Of a DNA stretch of 64,000 nucleotides, positions 23,696 to 36,160 are shown piece by piece. Numbering within the stretch: the stretch's first letter is position 1; each line of letters opens with the position of its first letter. The stretch covers positions 29,902,387-29,966,386 of the forward strand of contig OW388297.1 in assembly GCA_936450465.1 (NCBI GenBank), in the 5' to 3' direction. Below the pieces are notes generated by a model. That model was not told where the DNA came from, did not search any database, and saw only the letters and a list, made by a program, of their open reading frames with translations. Source of the DNA: Gibbula magus (Eukaryota; Mollusca; Gastropoda; Trochida; Trochidae). The position numbers and the translations under genes were made by a program.

Positions 23696-24039
23696 CTTAC
23701 TAAGTTACGCTGTGGTGTTTTACTGTAGGTGTTTTCAATGTAGGTATGAACGCAACTGAAACTGAACTCTTAAACTTTTAGCTGATACTATTAATGATAT
23801 GTTCTGCAGACGACAGTTACATTTTAAATTTGTTTTACCTCTGTATTTTGTTATTAGATATATTTATTATTTATTATCCCTGTTGTATATATTATAGTTC
23901 ATGTATTTCATTTTTATAGTGTTTAGTAAGCCAATTTATATTTTACTTGTAACACATCATGTGACACCTAAATAGGATATTCTGTCTGTCTGTCGGTCAT
24001 CATTTTTGAAGATATGTCATTAACTGATTTGCTTTGCTT

Positions 24040-24185
24040 GATTCGGGACCCGGCTCACAACCCGGCGTAGGCCTCTGGAAGCAACGAAACGGGCGCATCA
24101 CTTGATTGGAACCGTAGGCGTACTCTGAATGCGCTGGTTTGAAATGACCGGCGAAGACGGCGTATACTGGCGGACAAATGTTATC
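24040..24185. other. Local GC-rich patch
   Basis: About 150 bp with unusually high GC for this window (GGGACCCGG, CCCGGCGTAGGCC, CCGGCGAAGACGGCG). A second patch lies at about 24420-24490 (GGCGTACGCCGGACACGTGACC). Both lie in copy-A-specific DNA and may be the remains of an inserted element. No open frame is supported. Confidence 0.35.
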
Positions 24186-25080
24186 CTTGCGACATTCAAT
24201 AATTATTTTTCAATGAATTTCCTTTTGAGAATTGGGTAGTTGACTGATTTATTTTAAAATATTTCTGGTTCTTTAAAACAATGCATTACACGCTAATATA
24301 ATATTAATCCAAGTTTTGAAATGATTTAAAAAAATACTTGTTTGATATAAATGACATGTTTATTGAAGCTAGTTTGAGAGATGATGACGTATTCCTGTCT
24401 GTATGCTGATACACTTGTTTCAACGAAGCCTGGTCCAGGAACGGCGTACGCCGGACACGTGACCGGTGTATACACGCCAAAACGAAGCAAGCATATCAAA
24501 TGATAAGTTAAAGTAGTGTTCAGAGTCCAATGTGTGTAAGGGTTATGGTATGCTTGGTATGACACAACGCTCACCTGGGATATTGAGCTGCATCGTCACG
24601 TGACTTAACAAAAGTATGCATGTATAGAACCATTACTAAAGAAGCCAGTAAACATGTAAAATACTTCATATCAAAGCTTTTTCAACATGTGTGGTTAAAT
24701 AGAGACTTTCAAATTTAATTCAATATATAAACATTTGCAAATCCTTTCAAGAAAACAGTGTAACGAAGTTGCAATGGGCCGATCCATTAAGTCCCTTCCT
24801 TGAAACCTACCCTGTCAACAACTGACCTTGACGTGCATGAAACATGCTTTCCTGGAAAAGAGTATTCTGTTATCAACTATTATAATATATTATATATTAC
24901 ATTAATGGCTAGTTTAGGTACTAGTAACTCGAGAAAGACGATCATACAACAAGTGATTGTTATTGTTTCTTCGGTCGTGAAGGTATAGTCTGGAAGACCT
25001 ATTGTTCCTATCCGGATCTTCTTATCATAACAAGTTGAAAATTGAAACCTTGATGTGAACATATTAACTGTAAGCAATGC

Positions 25081-26299
25081 TTTTAATTACATACAACTAA
25101 ACAGTTAATTGAGGTGACAGGGGAATGCTAGGATAAAGTGACTGAATGAATATAAATTATTTATTCAGTGACCTTTTTATTGAAATATACAATTATCAAA
25201 TTATGAATGCAATTTTGACTTTGATATATTATCTTTGTGGGGAAACGGCGTGATAAACTTCTCAAAGGGACACTGTAACTTCGCTGTCTTCGGCGGTTCT
25301 GTTTTAACGAGGGACGTTGCATTTTTGTTGAAATTTCAGCCCTTTTTCAACAATAAACAGTCACATGATTTGAAAAGAAATGTGGGGTCCTGTTGAGTCG
25401 AGTCTGTTAACAAAACACTCATCTTTTAGCGAAGCCATTACTATAAGAGAGACCTGATTTATTATAAATCTAACTCTAATTGAATTTAAGATTTGTAGTG
25501 AGTTGTGTGTTAAAGGTTCACATTGCTAATTATTAGTACTTCAAGACTAAGTCATGAAGACCCATTGTTATTATCGTGGTTTTTTTTAAAATCATTATTT
25601 GCACCAAATTTTGTCTGCAGCATTCCCGCTTGACGGCTCAAGCGAATTCTCAGAGTTGATAGCTTGTGACTCAATTTGGTTTGTGTCGGAGATTTTTTGG
25701 ATTTCCGACTTCTTTCTTGAGTTATCTGGCCTTGAAGTCGAAACTTCAAACCTTAATAGCTCGAAAACTATTCAAGATAATTTCATAAAACTTTCACCAA
25801 AATATGGGCAACAACAACCCCCATCGATTAGGCCCATAGCGGTTTTCGGCCGTAATAATAGATATTTTGCTATTTCGAAACTTTCGCGGTTTTGAGGTTA
25901 TGCATCTTCAAAAATCAAAAACCTAAAACAGCGTAAAACATACAGCTATGTGTGATAGCTCATTTGAAAGCTAAAAGAATTTAGAAAAAAGTACTGAAAC
26001 CGAATTTTGAGTTTGAACTTTAAATTCGTGTATTCTGCCCTTGAATATTGACCTTTTTGAAAAGGGCGTTTTTAGGCTCAATGTTCAAAGGGGCATTACT
26101 CTGTAACAAATTGACTTAATTCAAAGTTATTGACAGCCACGTCTTTCTAATAACTAGTTAAACTATTCCAGAACATATAATTATGATGTAAAAGCTAATT
26201 TGGACATATCCCAAAAAAGTATAATTTTGTGATTTTGAGACTTTTCGATGGGTACTTTTTTCAGAGTTTTCGATCGTAAACCAATAAAGATACCATTAT
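25081..26299. other. Intergenic, nothing identified
   Basis: About 1.2 kb between the segmental duplication and the L2-like fragment. Overlapping short open frames at 25552-25895 have no family features. Confidence 0.4.
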
Positions 26300-27083
26300 G
26301 TTAAAAATGCACCATTGTTCACTTGTCTATTGGATCATCAGACAACACCTTCCATTCAACTGTCAAGAACCTGGGTGTGTACCTAGACTCGTCCTTATCC
26401 ATGGAAGATCATGTGAGTCACTGCCTCAAAGTCTGCCATTACCATCTTAGAAACATCAGCGCCACCCGACACCTACTGACCAGATATGCTGCAGCTTCCC
26501 TTGTGCAATCTCTGATATTCTCCAGAATTGATTATTGCAAACGATTGCTCTATGGAATCACCAATCAACAGATGAAACGTTTGCAGCAGATCCAGAACTA
26601 TACCGCCAGTCTCGCCACTCGAACAAGCATCAAGGCCCAACTCACACCTGTGCTCAACTCCCTTCACTGGTTGCGAATCCCAGAGCGAATAACATTCAAA
26701 ATCCTCTCGCTCACTTACCAAGCTGCCAACGGTATCGGACCTGCCTACTTGAGCGACATCACTGTCCAGCACTGCCCTACAAGAACTCTACGTTCTAGCC
26801 AACAACATCTTCTCAATATACCCGCCACCAAACTGAAAACTTTTGGGTCCAGATCTTTTGCAGCTACATCTGCTTCCCTATGGAACTCACTGCCGAATCC
26901 CCCAAGCTCTTCCCATCTCTCGAGACTTTTAAGTCAAACTTGAAAACTCACCTACATGTATTCAAGCAGTACACTTAAGACAAACATGAACTCAACAGCC
27001 TCTATTCCATCGTGGGAGGCCATGCGCTCTGAGCGTGGATAGTGCGCAATATAAAAGCCACTATTATTATTACTATTATTAAA
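26300..27083 (+). mobile_element. 5'-truncated L2/CR1-like non-LTR retrotransposon
   Basis: The segment consists of the C-terminal part of a reverse transcriptase ORF, a short 3'UTR and a (TTA)n tail at about 27062-27080. The 3'UTR has the typical ending with GCGCAATATAAAAGCC just before the triplet tail, as in L2-clade elements, which prime on short tandem repeats. The RT core and endonuclease are absent, consistent with 5' truncation on insertion. Confidence 0.85.
26323..26990 (+). pseudogene. Reverse transcriptase C-terminal fragment (L2/CR1-like)
   Basis: A 206-codon frame contains the post-RT thumb/connector region conserved in L2-type elements. The signature words run in order: NLGVYLDSSLSMEDHV, SRIDYCKRLLYG, LQQIQN, LTPVLNSLHWL, RITFKILSLTYQA, PAYLSDI, TRTLRSS, KLKTFGSRSFAATSASLWNS and LP. 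The frame breaks near 26915. The expected end (FKSNLKTHL and VFKQYT, then a stop) continues in another frame. There is no upstream palm domain, so this is a dead fragment. The antisense frames over the same interval are shadows. Confidence 0.9.
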
Positions 27084-27340
27084 GGCACATTTTGAAGTAG
27101 AGATGACATTTATTAGGAACAATACATTTCAATCATGTATCTGTCATACTTTTTATGTCATAAGTCATAGAAGATTTTCATTTTTATGAAAGCACCATTT
27201 TCAGCAAATTTCAAACTAATTAAGATATTGAAATTGTATTTACACCTTCGGATGCACAATTTCAAGAACATAAACGTTTCTTTTGAACCCTTACTTCAAA
27301 AAGTTAATAGAAGGGGTCAAAATTTAAGAATGTTTGATTA

Positions 27341-28280
27341 TTTTCTTCACCATCATATCCCTCAACAGAAAACCCTAGAAGCTACCAAGCTCCACATCCG
27401 CATTGAACAGCTCGATACCAAGTTAACCATCAGCTACGTCTATTTTATCTTCACTGACTGATCTTCACTGAAGATCCACGGACTTCAAATGGGCTCACAA
27501 CTATCTTCCCTAATAACATATATTTTATTGACATCCTTCCAAGAACAAGCACTCTCTAATGCTCCTTTTCAGTCGCGTTATTGGTTCCACAAGGTTGATG
27601 AAACCTTCACCACCATAGCCATCATCTCCAACAAACTCTCAACGCCAAGCATCCAAGAATCAGGTTGACCATGGAAACAGAAACTAACCTCCATCTCCCC
27701 TTCTCATATGTCTCCGTGCAAACTACTGGGCATGGACTGAGAACATCTGTCTATTGCACGCCAACACACAACCTGACCAGTACACACAATGCAGTTATCA
27801 TCCACTAATCAAGCATAGCCACACTCACAAGACGTGATAAAAATCCGTATGTCAACCTTATGCCCTCAATAAAGAACCAAACCATCGAAAAGACAAATTA
27901 ACCCCCACTCAATGGATATCCAGAAAGCCTTGTCATCAAGAATACCGTGAAAACACTCACAAACAAATAACAACTGGCGCCAAAGAAAACTCCAATAACC
28001 GATTGACATTACAATGGAACAACCTGCAAAACCGCGATCAAAGCATCTTCCTAACATGTACTTGGCAATGCACTCATCTGGAACATCTATATTCTGTCGG
28101 AGGCAAATCCAAGGAAATCCATTCACTCTTGTCAGAGCCTATCCGAGGAGTCTACAACTATCAGAACCATTCACCGCCCAACCACTTCACATCCAAGCAA
28201 CAATCACTGGCCTCTCCTAATACTCTCAATCACCATGTCTTCTGCATTTCACATCCAATCAACAGTTTTTGTATCTAAAT
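27341..28280 (+). pseudogene. Penelope-like reverse transcriptase, decayed
   Basis: This A/C-rich stretch translates in shifting frames to pieces of a Penelope-like RT. LQMGSQLSSLITYI at about 27487 corresponds to the conserved MGSPLSP motif. SRYWFHKVDETFTTI at about 27572 corresponds to the YVDD-containing active-site motif, with the second Asp replaced by Glu. LRTSVYCTPTH at about 27738 corresponds to the conserved SVYRKPTH motif, and NGYPESLVIKN at about 27912 to the thumb-region NGYP motif. Stops and frameshifts separate the pieces. I did not find a convincing GIY-YIG endonuclease in the remaining ~200 bp, though some sequence there could be its remnant. The catalytic change and breaks make it non-functional. 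Confidence 0.75.
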
Positions 28281-29149
28281 AAAGACAATTAGCTTTCCTC
28301 CTTTTACCAATGTGTATTAAGTGTCCAATCAGTACTTCAATAAAGCCCACAGGCCATTGCTGATTTAACAATCATCTAATAATGCTCCTCATGTTTGTAT
28401 CACAGATCATCAATGTATACCACTCTCATGCATAATTTATCTTAAAAACTTAATTTAATCTAACTGATTGAGTCTTCTCGCCATTGGTTTCTTTACTATA
28501 TGAATTATACCATTTTGTTATTTCATACATTTCACCTGATAATGGAAAAAGTATATACTCCGAAACGTCTTGTATTTTCACATCAAAGAAGTTCTTATCC
28601 AGAAAATCTCCTTGTTCATAATCATAATTGTGTTGGGTTACATGGAGATCATTTTTTTCCGAATTTGTCAAAAGTAAACATATATTAACTGAAACTTTAT
28701 CACTATTTCATTTTATTATGATTCAATAATCGTAATTATAATCAAAAGTAAATGATAACACCATTAAATCCAATTTTGCTGAAAGAAAACCAAATTTGCT
28801 CAGAAACCTCGTTTATCCAGACACATTATCAACATGTTGGCCTTTCGTTTTTTTTTCAACCAAAAAATGTGAAAAATGTGCACTTATTTTCATAATACTA
28901 ATAGACAACACTTGATATATAACTGCCTTATTTTTATTTCAATTTTGTGAACACTGAAATATAATTACTTGATGTGTCTGGATAACTGAAATCAGGAGTG
29001 TACCCTATCTAATTAAAACATTAATTATTCAAAATGCTCAATGATGACAAAGTGTCATCATTCAGTTTCCTCAAGTATATACCCATAGGCTTCACCGTGA
29101 ACAAAAATATTTTCTATGGACGCACTTTCCCGGTCACAAGGGCTGGCTG
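28281..29149. other. Intergenic, nothing identified
   Basis: AT-rich sequence between the Penelope-like remnant and copy B. Two overlapping short open frames at 28450-28688 lie on opposite strands with no features. Confidence 0.4.
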
Positions 29150-29938
29150 TCGGACTATTATTACAATTTTGAAAAACATTCGTACACAATTGTCATGGTG
29201 TATTTGGCAGAAGATAGCAAAATCAAACACTAAACTACAGGTTATATTTCATAACCACATTTGGAATTAGTGAATAGAAATATGCAGTTAATGTAAATGA
29301 GTGTCACGAAAATCACTAGAAGCAAAGTTCTAATGTGTTTTTAAATAGCATATTTGTACAGAACAAATGATGTGACGTGATGATAAACGATCAGTACATG
29401 CGCCACATTAACTCAATTTTAGGTGCACGTCCAGACAAGTACACATGCTTCCCAGAGGAGATCATTCCCCAAGAAAATATCAGAACACGTGGCAATTACG
29501 TCAGGAAAGATAGCCTATCATGTTATGAGTAATTGAATATTACAAACCCGGGGACCTTTTCCTAGCTGATAACATTCTCCTAAGAAGTTTCAGAGAATGA
29601 CGTGACTGAACAATCCTAAACCTTTTTGCTCAAGATCGATGCGAATGATCACGTGACGATACTGTTGTGTCATGGCACGAATGAATAACAATTTTTTTAT
29701 ATATGTATTGAGCTACATGTAAGTTCAATGTGTTTGCCCGTATCTTGGATTTGATTTCATGAACAGGGGGGCTGTGTGTACTTGAGAAAAAGATGAAACG
29801 CCCACCTGACACTTTGCAAAAACTCTATGAGGTCGTTGTTAAAGTACTTGAAAAGCATGCATGCGCAGAATGATTACACATATCAACATTTAGACACGAA
29901 GTAATATGCGAAATACACAATTTAACACTCAAATTCAG

Positions 29939-29942
<4 letters not shown>

Positions 29943-30010
<68 letters not shown>
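29943..30010. repeat. (TA)34 microsatellite
   Basis: 68 bp of uninterrupted TA dinucleotides. The aligned position in copy A (about 21830) has no such tract, so it expanded after the duplication. Confidence 0.97.
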
Positions 30011-30013
<3 letters not shown>

Positions 30014-30509
30014 TCTTAATCTATATCAAAGAAATAAGTCTTTTCTAACCCTACACACAAACTCTTCTAGCTAATAATACAACAAACAACTGCCGCAATG
30101 GTTCCATTATGTGTCATAATCAATGTTCCATTACATAATGATGAAGACAATAAAATAACGACCCAATTGCCATTGCGAGAAAGTCACGTTTCTCTGTGTC
30201 CATCCTGTGACCTAACATTACCTATCATCAAGACATGGACCCACGCAAATGGTTTAAATTGTAAATAGTGTTATTATTGATCATAAACATGTCTTATTTC
30301 ATTTTCATAGTGTTCATGTTTTATATCAATTCAGTTTGACAGGAGTAATGCAAAAGTACCAAAATATCTACATGAAATAAATAGTTAAAGTGACTCAAAA
30401 TGTAAATAGTTACATTGGCCTAAAGTTTGATAAAAGGACGTGCTTTTAGTAAAAGTGTCGCTATGTTGTTTACTGTGTTGCGTAGAAAAATATGTATAAC
30501 ACAAAATTA

Positions 30510-30895
30510 TATTATACATTTATAGACTGGTGATGAGGTCAATACCTGTTTTTATGGACCCGAGAAAACAATTTTATCCAAGAATGAAGTCCGCGGTCAA
30601 TATTGTTTTCTCGGGTCCATAGAAACAGGTATTGACCGAATCGCCAGTCCATAATTGTTTTATTATGTATATAATACAGAAACGAAAGGAAAACAATGAA
30701 ATATAGTCAAAAATGTAATTTGCTTTAAACAGCTGGGACTTCAGTCATATGACGTCATGCAGCAATCGTTTGACGTCACTGAAGGCAATACGGCTTTTGG
30801 TTGGACTCGGACTGGAGTCAATATGCTTTTCTGTCGACGGTCACTTGACTGCCTCTCAACCAATCAGATCACTGGAAAAATATGCTTACATAATA
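30510..30895. mobile_element. Insertion in copy B with hairpin head
   Basis: Relative to copy A (about 22235-22260), copy B has roughly 390 extra bp here. It opens with an imperfect palindrome: stem 30525-30571 against 30604-30651, sharing GGTCAATACCTGTTT and TATGGACCCGAGAAAACAAT, with a loop of about 32 nt. The rest contains TGACGTCA-type words and CCAATCAGATCACTGG. No open frame with features. The boundaries are estimated from the A/B comparison. Confidence 0.65.
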
Positions 30896-32700
30896 ATATT
30901 TTATATGGTTTTGAAGGATGACAAGAATTTTTAAATACATCATTTCTATCGCAGTCTAAATTTTGTTTATGGTAATGCTTAATTTGACCTTATATATAAT
31001 TTAAAAAATTATGGCTCATTTAATGGGGGTTCTTGAATACAATGTCTTCAAAAGTAAACTCATTTCTTTTATAGGATTCTTTTTACTTCCCTTGATTCCT
31101 AAATATATCTTTGTAATTTCAAATTGTAATACATTCCAGTTGTTTCTGACCTACTAATACTACTGATACTAATAATGTATCTTTCTGTCGAAGCTATATT
31201 AGTTTAAGGTCGGCAAGAAGGAGGTCATGAGGTATTGGTTTTCCACCTGTTGAAGGCTAATATGCAAATTATCACGAGTGTATATAAAATTATTAAGCTT
31301 TCCAATCTGAGACGTCATGCATATCAATTGTCATTTAGTAAATGAACACAACCTAAATCTTCGTGAATTACTTTGTAATGTCTTCTTGGATTTTGTCTGA
31401 ATTATCGTCATAGGTACGTTATACCAATGTATTATATTGCTGTTCTTTTATTTTAGCTTTTCAGGCAGAACATGCTCATAACGTCAGTCAAATAAACATC
31501 TGCAGAATTATTCTTTGGTTGTTCACATGTTAAAGTAGTTTAAGCATCTTAAATGCTAGCAATGTTTCTTCTGTCACATTGATATTTAGATGTTATCTTT
31601 AAGCAGGGCGTGAAGTTTTGCATTTAGGTAAACATGCATATCACGACTTTAGACTCTCCCCACCAACATAATCCTGACTTCATGGGTATGTGCACAGATT
31701 CTTTGACAGACATTCATTGCTATTTTATTTCTAAAATATTCACTATGTACTATGCACCATTATTACGTAGGCCCGTTTTTAAAAAGAAAAAGTTCATTGT
31801 TTATTATATCTCACACTTTTCAAAGTGGGAAATCTTTTTTGAGAAAGATTTTTAAAACCACAATGGAAAATCACAAATAATGATCACAACTATATTTCTT
31901 ATAGTTATATGATGATTAACGATAAGAGAATATCTCAAATCCAATTCATTATTTCCGCTTGGAAAGACACGTATCATTGTTCTGGTTGAAGATATTTTCT
32001 GTACAATCGTTTTAAGACTGTGGTGGGATATTGAATGCCTCCCTTTCTTGAGGAACTTATTACTTTGTTGACATCATTTCCCGAGATATGTTCAGACATG
32101 AAGAAAGATTAGCGGAACGTAGTGTCCATAGTCCAATGTGTTTGTAAGTGGTGTGCTGTACCTGGTATTATGCAGAGCTCACCTGCAATATTGAGCTGCA
32201 TTGTCACGTGACTTAACAACTATACATGCATAGAACTATTGCAAAATAGACATATTTAAACATATATTCATATTCAATATATCTCAAAACCTGTAGTGAA
32301 ATATAGCATTTCAAATTAAATCTACATATTTACATTTGCAAAGCCTCTCATGAAAATAGTATTACGATGTCACAATGGACCGATCCATTAAAGCCCTCCC
32401 CTAGCAACCGACCCTATCAACCACTGACCTTGAAAAACCTGCTGACGTGCATGAAACATGTTTTCTTATAAAGTATATTCTGTCAGCAATAACAGATATA
32501 GGCTTTTTTGCATGTTTCAGAAACTATTGATGTTACGATATTAACGGCTACTGCAGGTACATATACTAGTACCTGGAGAAAGACGCTCATACACATATCT
32601 ATTGTTATTGTTCTTCGAGGTTTTCAAGGCATTTTGTAGTCTAGAAGACCTAGTATTCCTACCAGGATCTTCTTCTTATTACTACAAGTTTCAACACAAA

Positions 32701-33994
32701 TTGATTAAAAATTCAAACATTGATGATACTTTTTTTTTCGCTGCAGTACATCTTTTGCACGTTTTTTTGTCATTTATTATCAAAGATTATACAATATATT
32801 GTCATGGGCATAGCTACCGTTATGAAGAAAGCCCTGGCTTACACGTTGTATTTTTGCTCAACATTTTGTCTGTTTTCTTTTAGCCAAATACGTTTTCATG
32901 ACATGTTTCTGCAGTCGTCCCTCTCTGAATAGTACACTACTCGTGCAGTAAATATCAAGGGCATGACACATAACCGTTACAGCCGTAGTTAATGACAAAA
33001 ATAGTATTCACTGTATCATGAATTGTTTGAAAGATCTCTTCATTGATGAATTTTGCAATACATATGTATGAAGACCGTCTTAAAGACATTATGATAGGAT
33101 GAATGGTGAATAAATAAATTAAATTAAAACATTTACAATCACCCGTCAATGTTACAAGACATTTAAAACTGAAACTTCGGTGAACTTGTTTGATGGATTG
33201 CATGGTCCCCTGGGTGTTGAAATGTGTTGACATGACAAGGATTTGACAAAACCTTAATGCCTAATACTTTGTTAATTCGTTATTTGTCAGTGACTTCAAA
33301 ACTAGGGACCCATATCACATCCTAATAAATTACAAGACATATATTTTAGTAAGCTGTGATTGCAGAAAGCTAATCGAGTGTTCAAATACATCGGTAACTT
33401 CACATCTGCTTATACTAAATTATGTCAATAGATGTACGTACAAACATATATTAATTCTTAACATATTGATGACATGTAAGCTCATTTCCCATGTCCTAAA
33501 ACGTCAAGTATAAAATTTCTAAACTTTGAATTGAATAACAATTAAGTTTTGAAAAATGTGAAATTTAAAAACAATATAATGCAGAATTTTTTAAATGTCA
33601 ATGGTGTAAACAACAAATTGAATATTAAAAAAATGACTTTTTTTCACAATTTCAAATTTTGAATATCACTGTCCCAATATCTGCTCAATGTCATTACCAT
33701 CACACTGTCTTATATTGCTGATCACAGTCAAAGAGGAGATAATTCCCAGACTAATAAATGATCAGACTGAAGTTCAAGATGTCATCCTTCAGTTGACAAC
33801 ATGATTTTAATAAATAGTAAGGAATACTAATAACTTATTATGTATCAGGTGAGCTTTAACCAGCACGTTTAACCGTTGTCATTACCAAACTCTTTACTTC
33901 TCTGAGCAAGCAATATATATCTCAATTCTCTAAAAACATCAGGCCTGCACCTTCTGTGTGGAAAGTCTATATACAATTATTGTTTCTTTTAACT
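32701..33994. other. Intergenic, nothing identified
   Basis: About 1.3 kb of AT-rich DNA. The open frames at 32602-33233 are hydrophobic or low-complexity translations of AT-rich sequence and lack supporting features. Confidence 0.4.
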
Positions 33995-35005
33995 AAAAGT
34001 TGTTGTATCCCAACTATGGATCTATCCCATCTTAAGCTCTCAGGGCTATCCAAACTGCGGATAAATCGCTATCTCAAGTTGGGATATCCCATCTTAAGAT
34101 GTGACAGCAGAACTTTTTAGAAAAAAAATGAGTTTGATGAACAATTGTATTTTGATTAAAAAACTGACTTTGATGAAAAAACCGACCTTGATGAAAAAAA
34201 CGACTTTGATGAAAAAAACAACATTGATGAAAACAACTACTTTGATGAAAAAATGACTTTTGATGAATCCATTGACAATTAAATTTGATAATGAATGAAT
34301 TAACATATGAAGAAAAAAGACTTAGAATACACAAATGATTGTTGCAAAATAAACAGACTTCGAAATACAATGATGATACAAAGGGTCATTAAAAAAATGA
34401 GCAAAATATATCTTTAAAGGGGAAAGAGATAAAAGTCAATGCTTAAAGTAATTTCATAACACAAATTAATTTCGATAAAAATATTTTTATTTTTATAAAG
34501 AAATGAATCCAAAGATAATGGCAGAGGAGAGTCTTCTTTGTTGGAATTGGCTTTTATTTATTAAATTTGAACACACAATTGTTTCACCAATAATACTAAT
34601 AAGAATTTAAATTTAAATGCTTCCAATAACTACTACTGATAGTTTAGACACCCAAAATGTGGATAGATTAAATCAATTTGGGCCAAAACATTTTCATTAC
34701 TGACATTTAGTCCATTTCTTAATTACAACATAGATGTTTATAAATCGAGTATTTACAAGTAATGAAAACATCTTCGACCATTACATTCTAATACTTAATG
34801 GCGCTGTGGCACGCGATTCTATAAATAAAATGAATGTACACTGTCGGTTAAGCCATGAAAGTACATTTCCTTTCGAGTGACCATGATGGAATGGTCATTC
34901 ATCTTGCTGTCTTAACTCTCCAATTAGCATCAGACCTATAACTCTCCCTCTCACATTGACGAGTTCCATACCACTGTCGATTTATAGGTCGCATTATTTC
35001 TTCAA
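33995..35005 (-). repeat. Long inverted duplication, left copy
   Basis: This ~1-kb segment is the inverse of about 54850-56400. Shared landmarks, in opposite order and strand, are: AGCAGAACTTTTTAG (34105) and CTAAAAAGTTCTGCT (56332); the GATGAAAAA tract; TTTGTATCATCATTGTATTTC; GGAATTGGC and AAGACTTTCC-type words around 34540 and 55320; and CCATCATGG around 34882 and 54945. It retains the empty target site of a MITE found in the other copy (34411-34422). Confidence 0.8.
34120..34270 (+). repeat. GATGAAAAA-rich minisatellite
   Basis: About eight copies of a 14-18 bp unit, TTTGATGAAAAAACGAC. The long antisense open frames with repeated Phe/His/Gln or Phe/Ile/Lys words are products of the repeat. 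The partner tract at 55955-56335 is in the opposite orientation and longer. Confidence 0.9.
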
Positions 35006-35353
35006 AATGTTTTATTTTCATGATTTCGCAATTTCGTTTTAAACATTTTATTTTGAGATTCATGATAATATTATAGAAAGTGTAAACCCGTATGATTCGC
35101 TATACGACCAAAATCTCTACATAGATTATCAAAGGCATATAATAGATGCTATATTTAAACCTATTTAAAACTCCTCTCCATAGATAATCAAAGACATATA
35201 ACCGACCCAATATTTACAACTACCACTGACAGGACACGATGAGATATTTATTATATCAGCGAACAACTTTGTGTATTTTTCCGACACATAGATAAACGGC
35301 AAGAATCACATTATATATATATTGTAAGTTGCTCGTGTTTTGAATGTATATAT
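35006..35353. other. Intergenic, nothing identified
   Basis: AT-rich. Two similar 30-bp words, CATAGATTATCAAAGGCATA and CATAGATAATCAAAGACATA, occur about 60 bp apart. Nothing else is recognised. Confidence 0.4.
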
Positions 35354-35861
35354 ACTGCCGTCCAAAAGAAACACCCACCAGATATTTTATGAGATTTCAG
35401 AAAAAGTATCAGGAGCATGTTAACCAAAGTGTGGCATTATGAAGTTGCATCATTATTGAACAAAATATCGAAGTTTCATAAATTTGCATGTTGAAGGGGG
35501 AAAATTAGAGATGGTAACTGTTCAGTTTTCGATCATGGTTTAAAAACAGTTTTGCTGTACCATACTCTGTAAATCCGAAGACCATGCCACCAAAGTCCTC
35601 CTGACAATGTTCACCTGTCCACAAAATACCAAAGTGATAACTCTGCATATGTGGTCATGGTAAAAAACTTATTGTACAAATCAAAAACCGGAAGTAGCAG
35701 GTTTTTGGGGGGCGTGGTCACGGGTGGTTGTGCAATTCATGGCCAATGGATTGCCATATCAAATATTGTTTCATTATAACCTTGATACGATCATTAATTA
35801 TGTGTTAAAGTAATATAATTCATCTTAAAGATTCATGTGGGCGTTTCTTTTGGACGGCAGT
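35354..35861. mobile_element. Mariner-like MITE, TIR ACTGCCGTCCAAAAGAAAC
   Basis: The left end (35354, ACTGCCGTCCAAAAGAAACAC) and right end (35840-35861, GTTTCTTTTGGACGGCAGT) are inverted copies. Termini of the form CACTGCCGTCCAAAAG are typical of Tc1/mariner elements. A TATA run precedes the left end, but a clean TA duplication on the right is not evident. The interior is non-coding, so any movement would need transposase from elsewhere. Confidence 0.75.
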
Positions 35862-36160
35862 GTAAGTTTGGAAGTGTTCCGATTATATATTTTTTATTCC
35901 GATTCTAAGGTGTGTGATGAGCCATCAAGAGACATGATATGAACTACATCATTTATTTATTCTAGTTGGCGTGTTGTTTTATATTCACTTAGCACCTTTA
36001 TTTAATCTAGTGATGTGTTCGTCTAGAGAAAAGTTAGGAATATTATATATACTGATGGAAATGAACAAAGGAACGCATGTATTGATGGTGAAATTTGTTT
36101 TATTGTCATGGGTTTTTGATCAAGCATATTTCGTTAAGTATGTACATCACAGGTGAAATT
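35862..36160. other. Spacer between MITE and transposase pseudogene
   Basis: About 300 bp. The sequence at about 36046, TATACTGATGGAAATGAAC, could be the 3' terminus of the Tc1-type element, but a matching inverted copy beyond 37080 was not found. Confidence 0.3.

Larger units (their letters stand above)
19960..25080 (+). repeat. Segmental duplication, copy A
   Basis: Non-coding segment collinear with copy B at 29150-32700. Anchors in the same order include TTACAATTTTGAAAACATTC (19970), CCTTTTTGCTCCAGATC (21339), CATCCTGTGACC (21987), CAAGACATGGACCCACGC (22013), GTTGTATCATCTGCAGAAT-like words (22700), GAAAGACACGTAT (23268) and ATTGAGCTGCAT with GTCACGTGACTTAAC (24580). About 1.2 kb (20.08-21.32 kb) and 1.1 kb (23.40-24.51 kb) of copy A are missing from copy B. 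No protein family is recognisable in either copy. Confidence 0.85.
29150..32700 (+). repeat. Segmental duplication, copy B
   Basis: Collinear with copy A (19960-25080) in the same orientation. Examples are TTACAATTTTGAAAAACATT (29160), CCTTTTTGCTCAAGATC (29619), CATCCTGTGACC and CAAGACATGGACCCACGC (30203-30246), GAAAGACACGTATCATTG (31965) and ATTGAGCTGCAT with GTCACGTGACTTAAC (32190). Copy B has gained a TA microsatellite and a hairpin-headed insertion and lacks two long segments of copy A. The divergence (many substitutions and indels) indicates an old event. Confidence 0.85.

Noticed and set aside
23504..23759. Serine-rich and valine-rich proteins
   Set aside because: Produced by the (AGT)n microsatellite in two frames.
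27866..28126. 86-codon antisense open frame
   Set aside because: It is antisense to the Penelope-like RT remnant and lacks any family feature.
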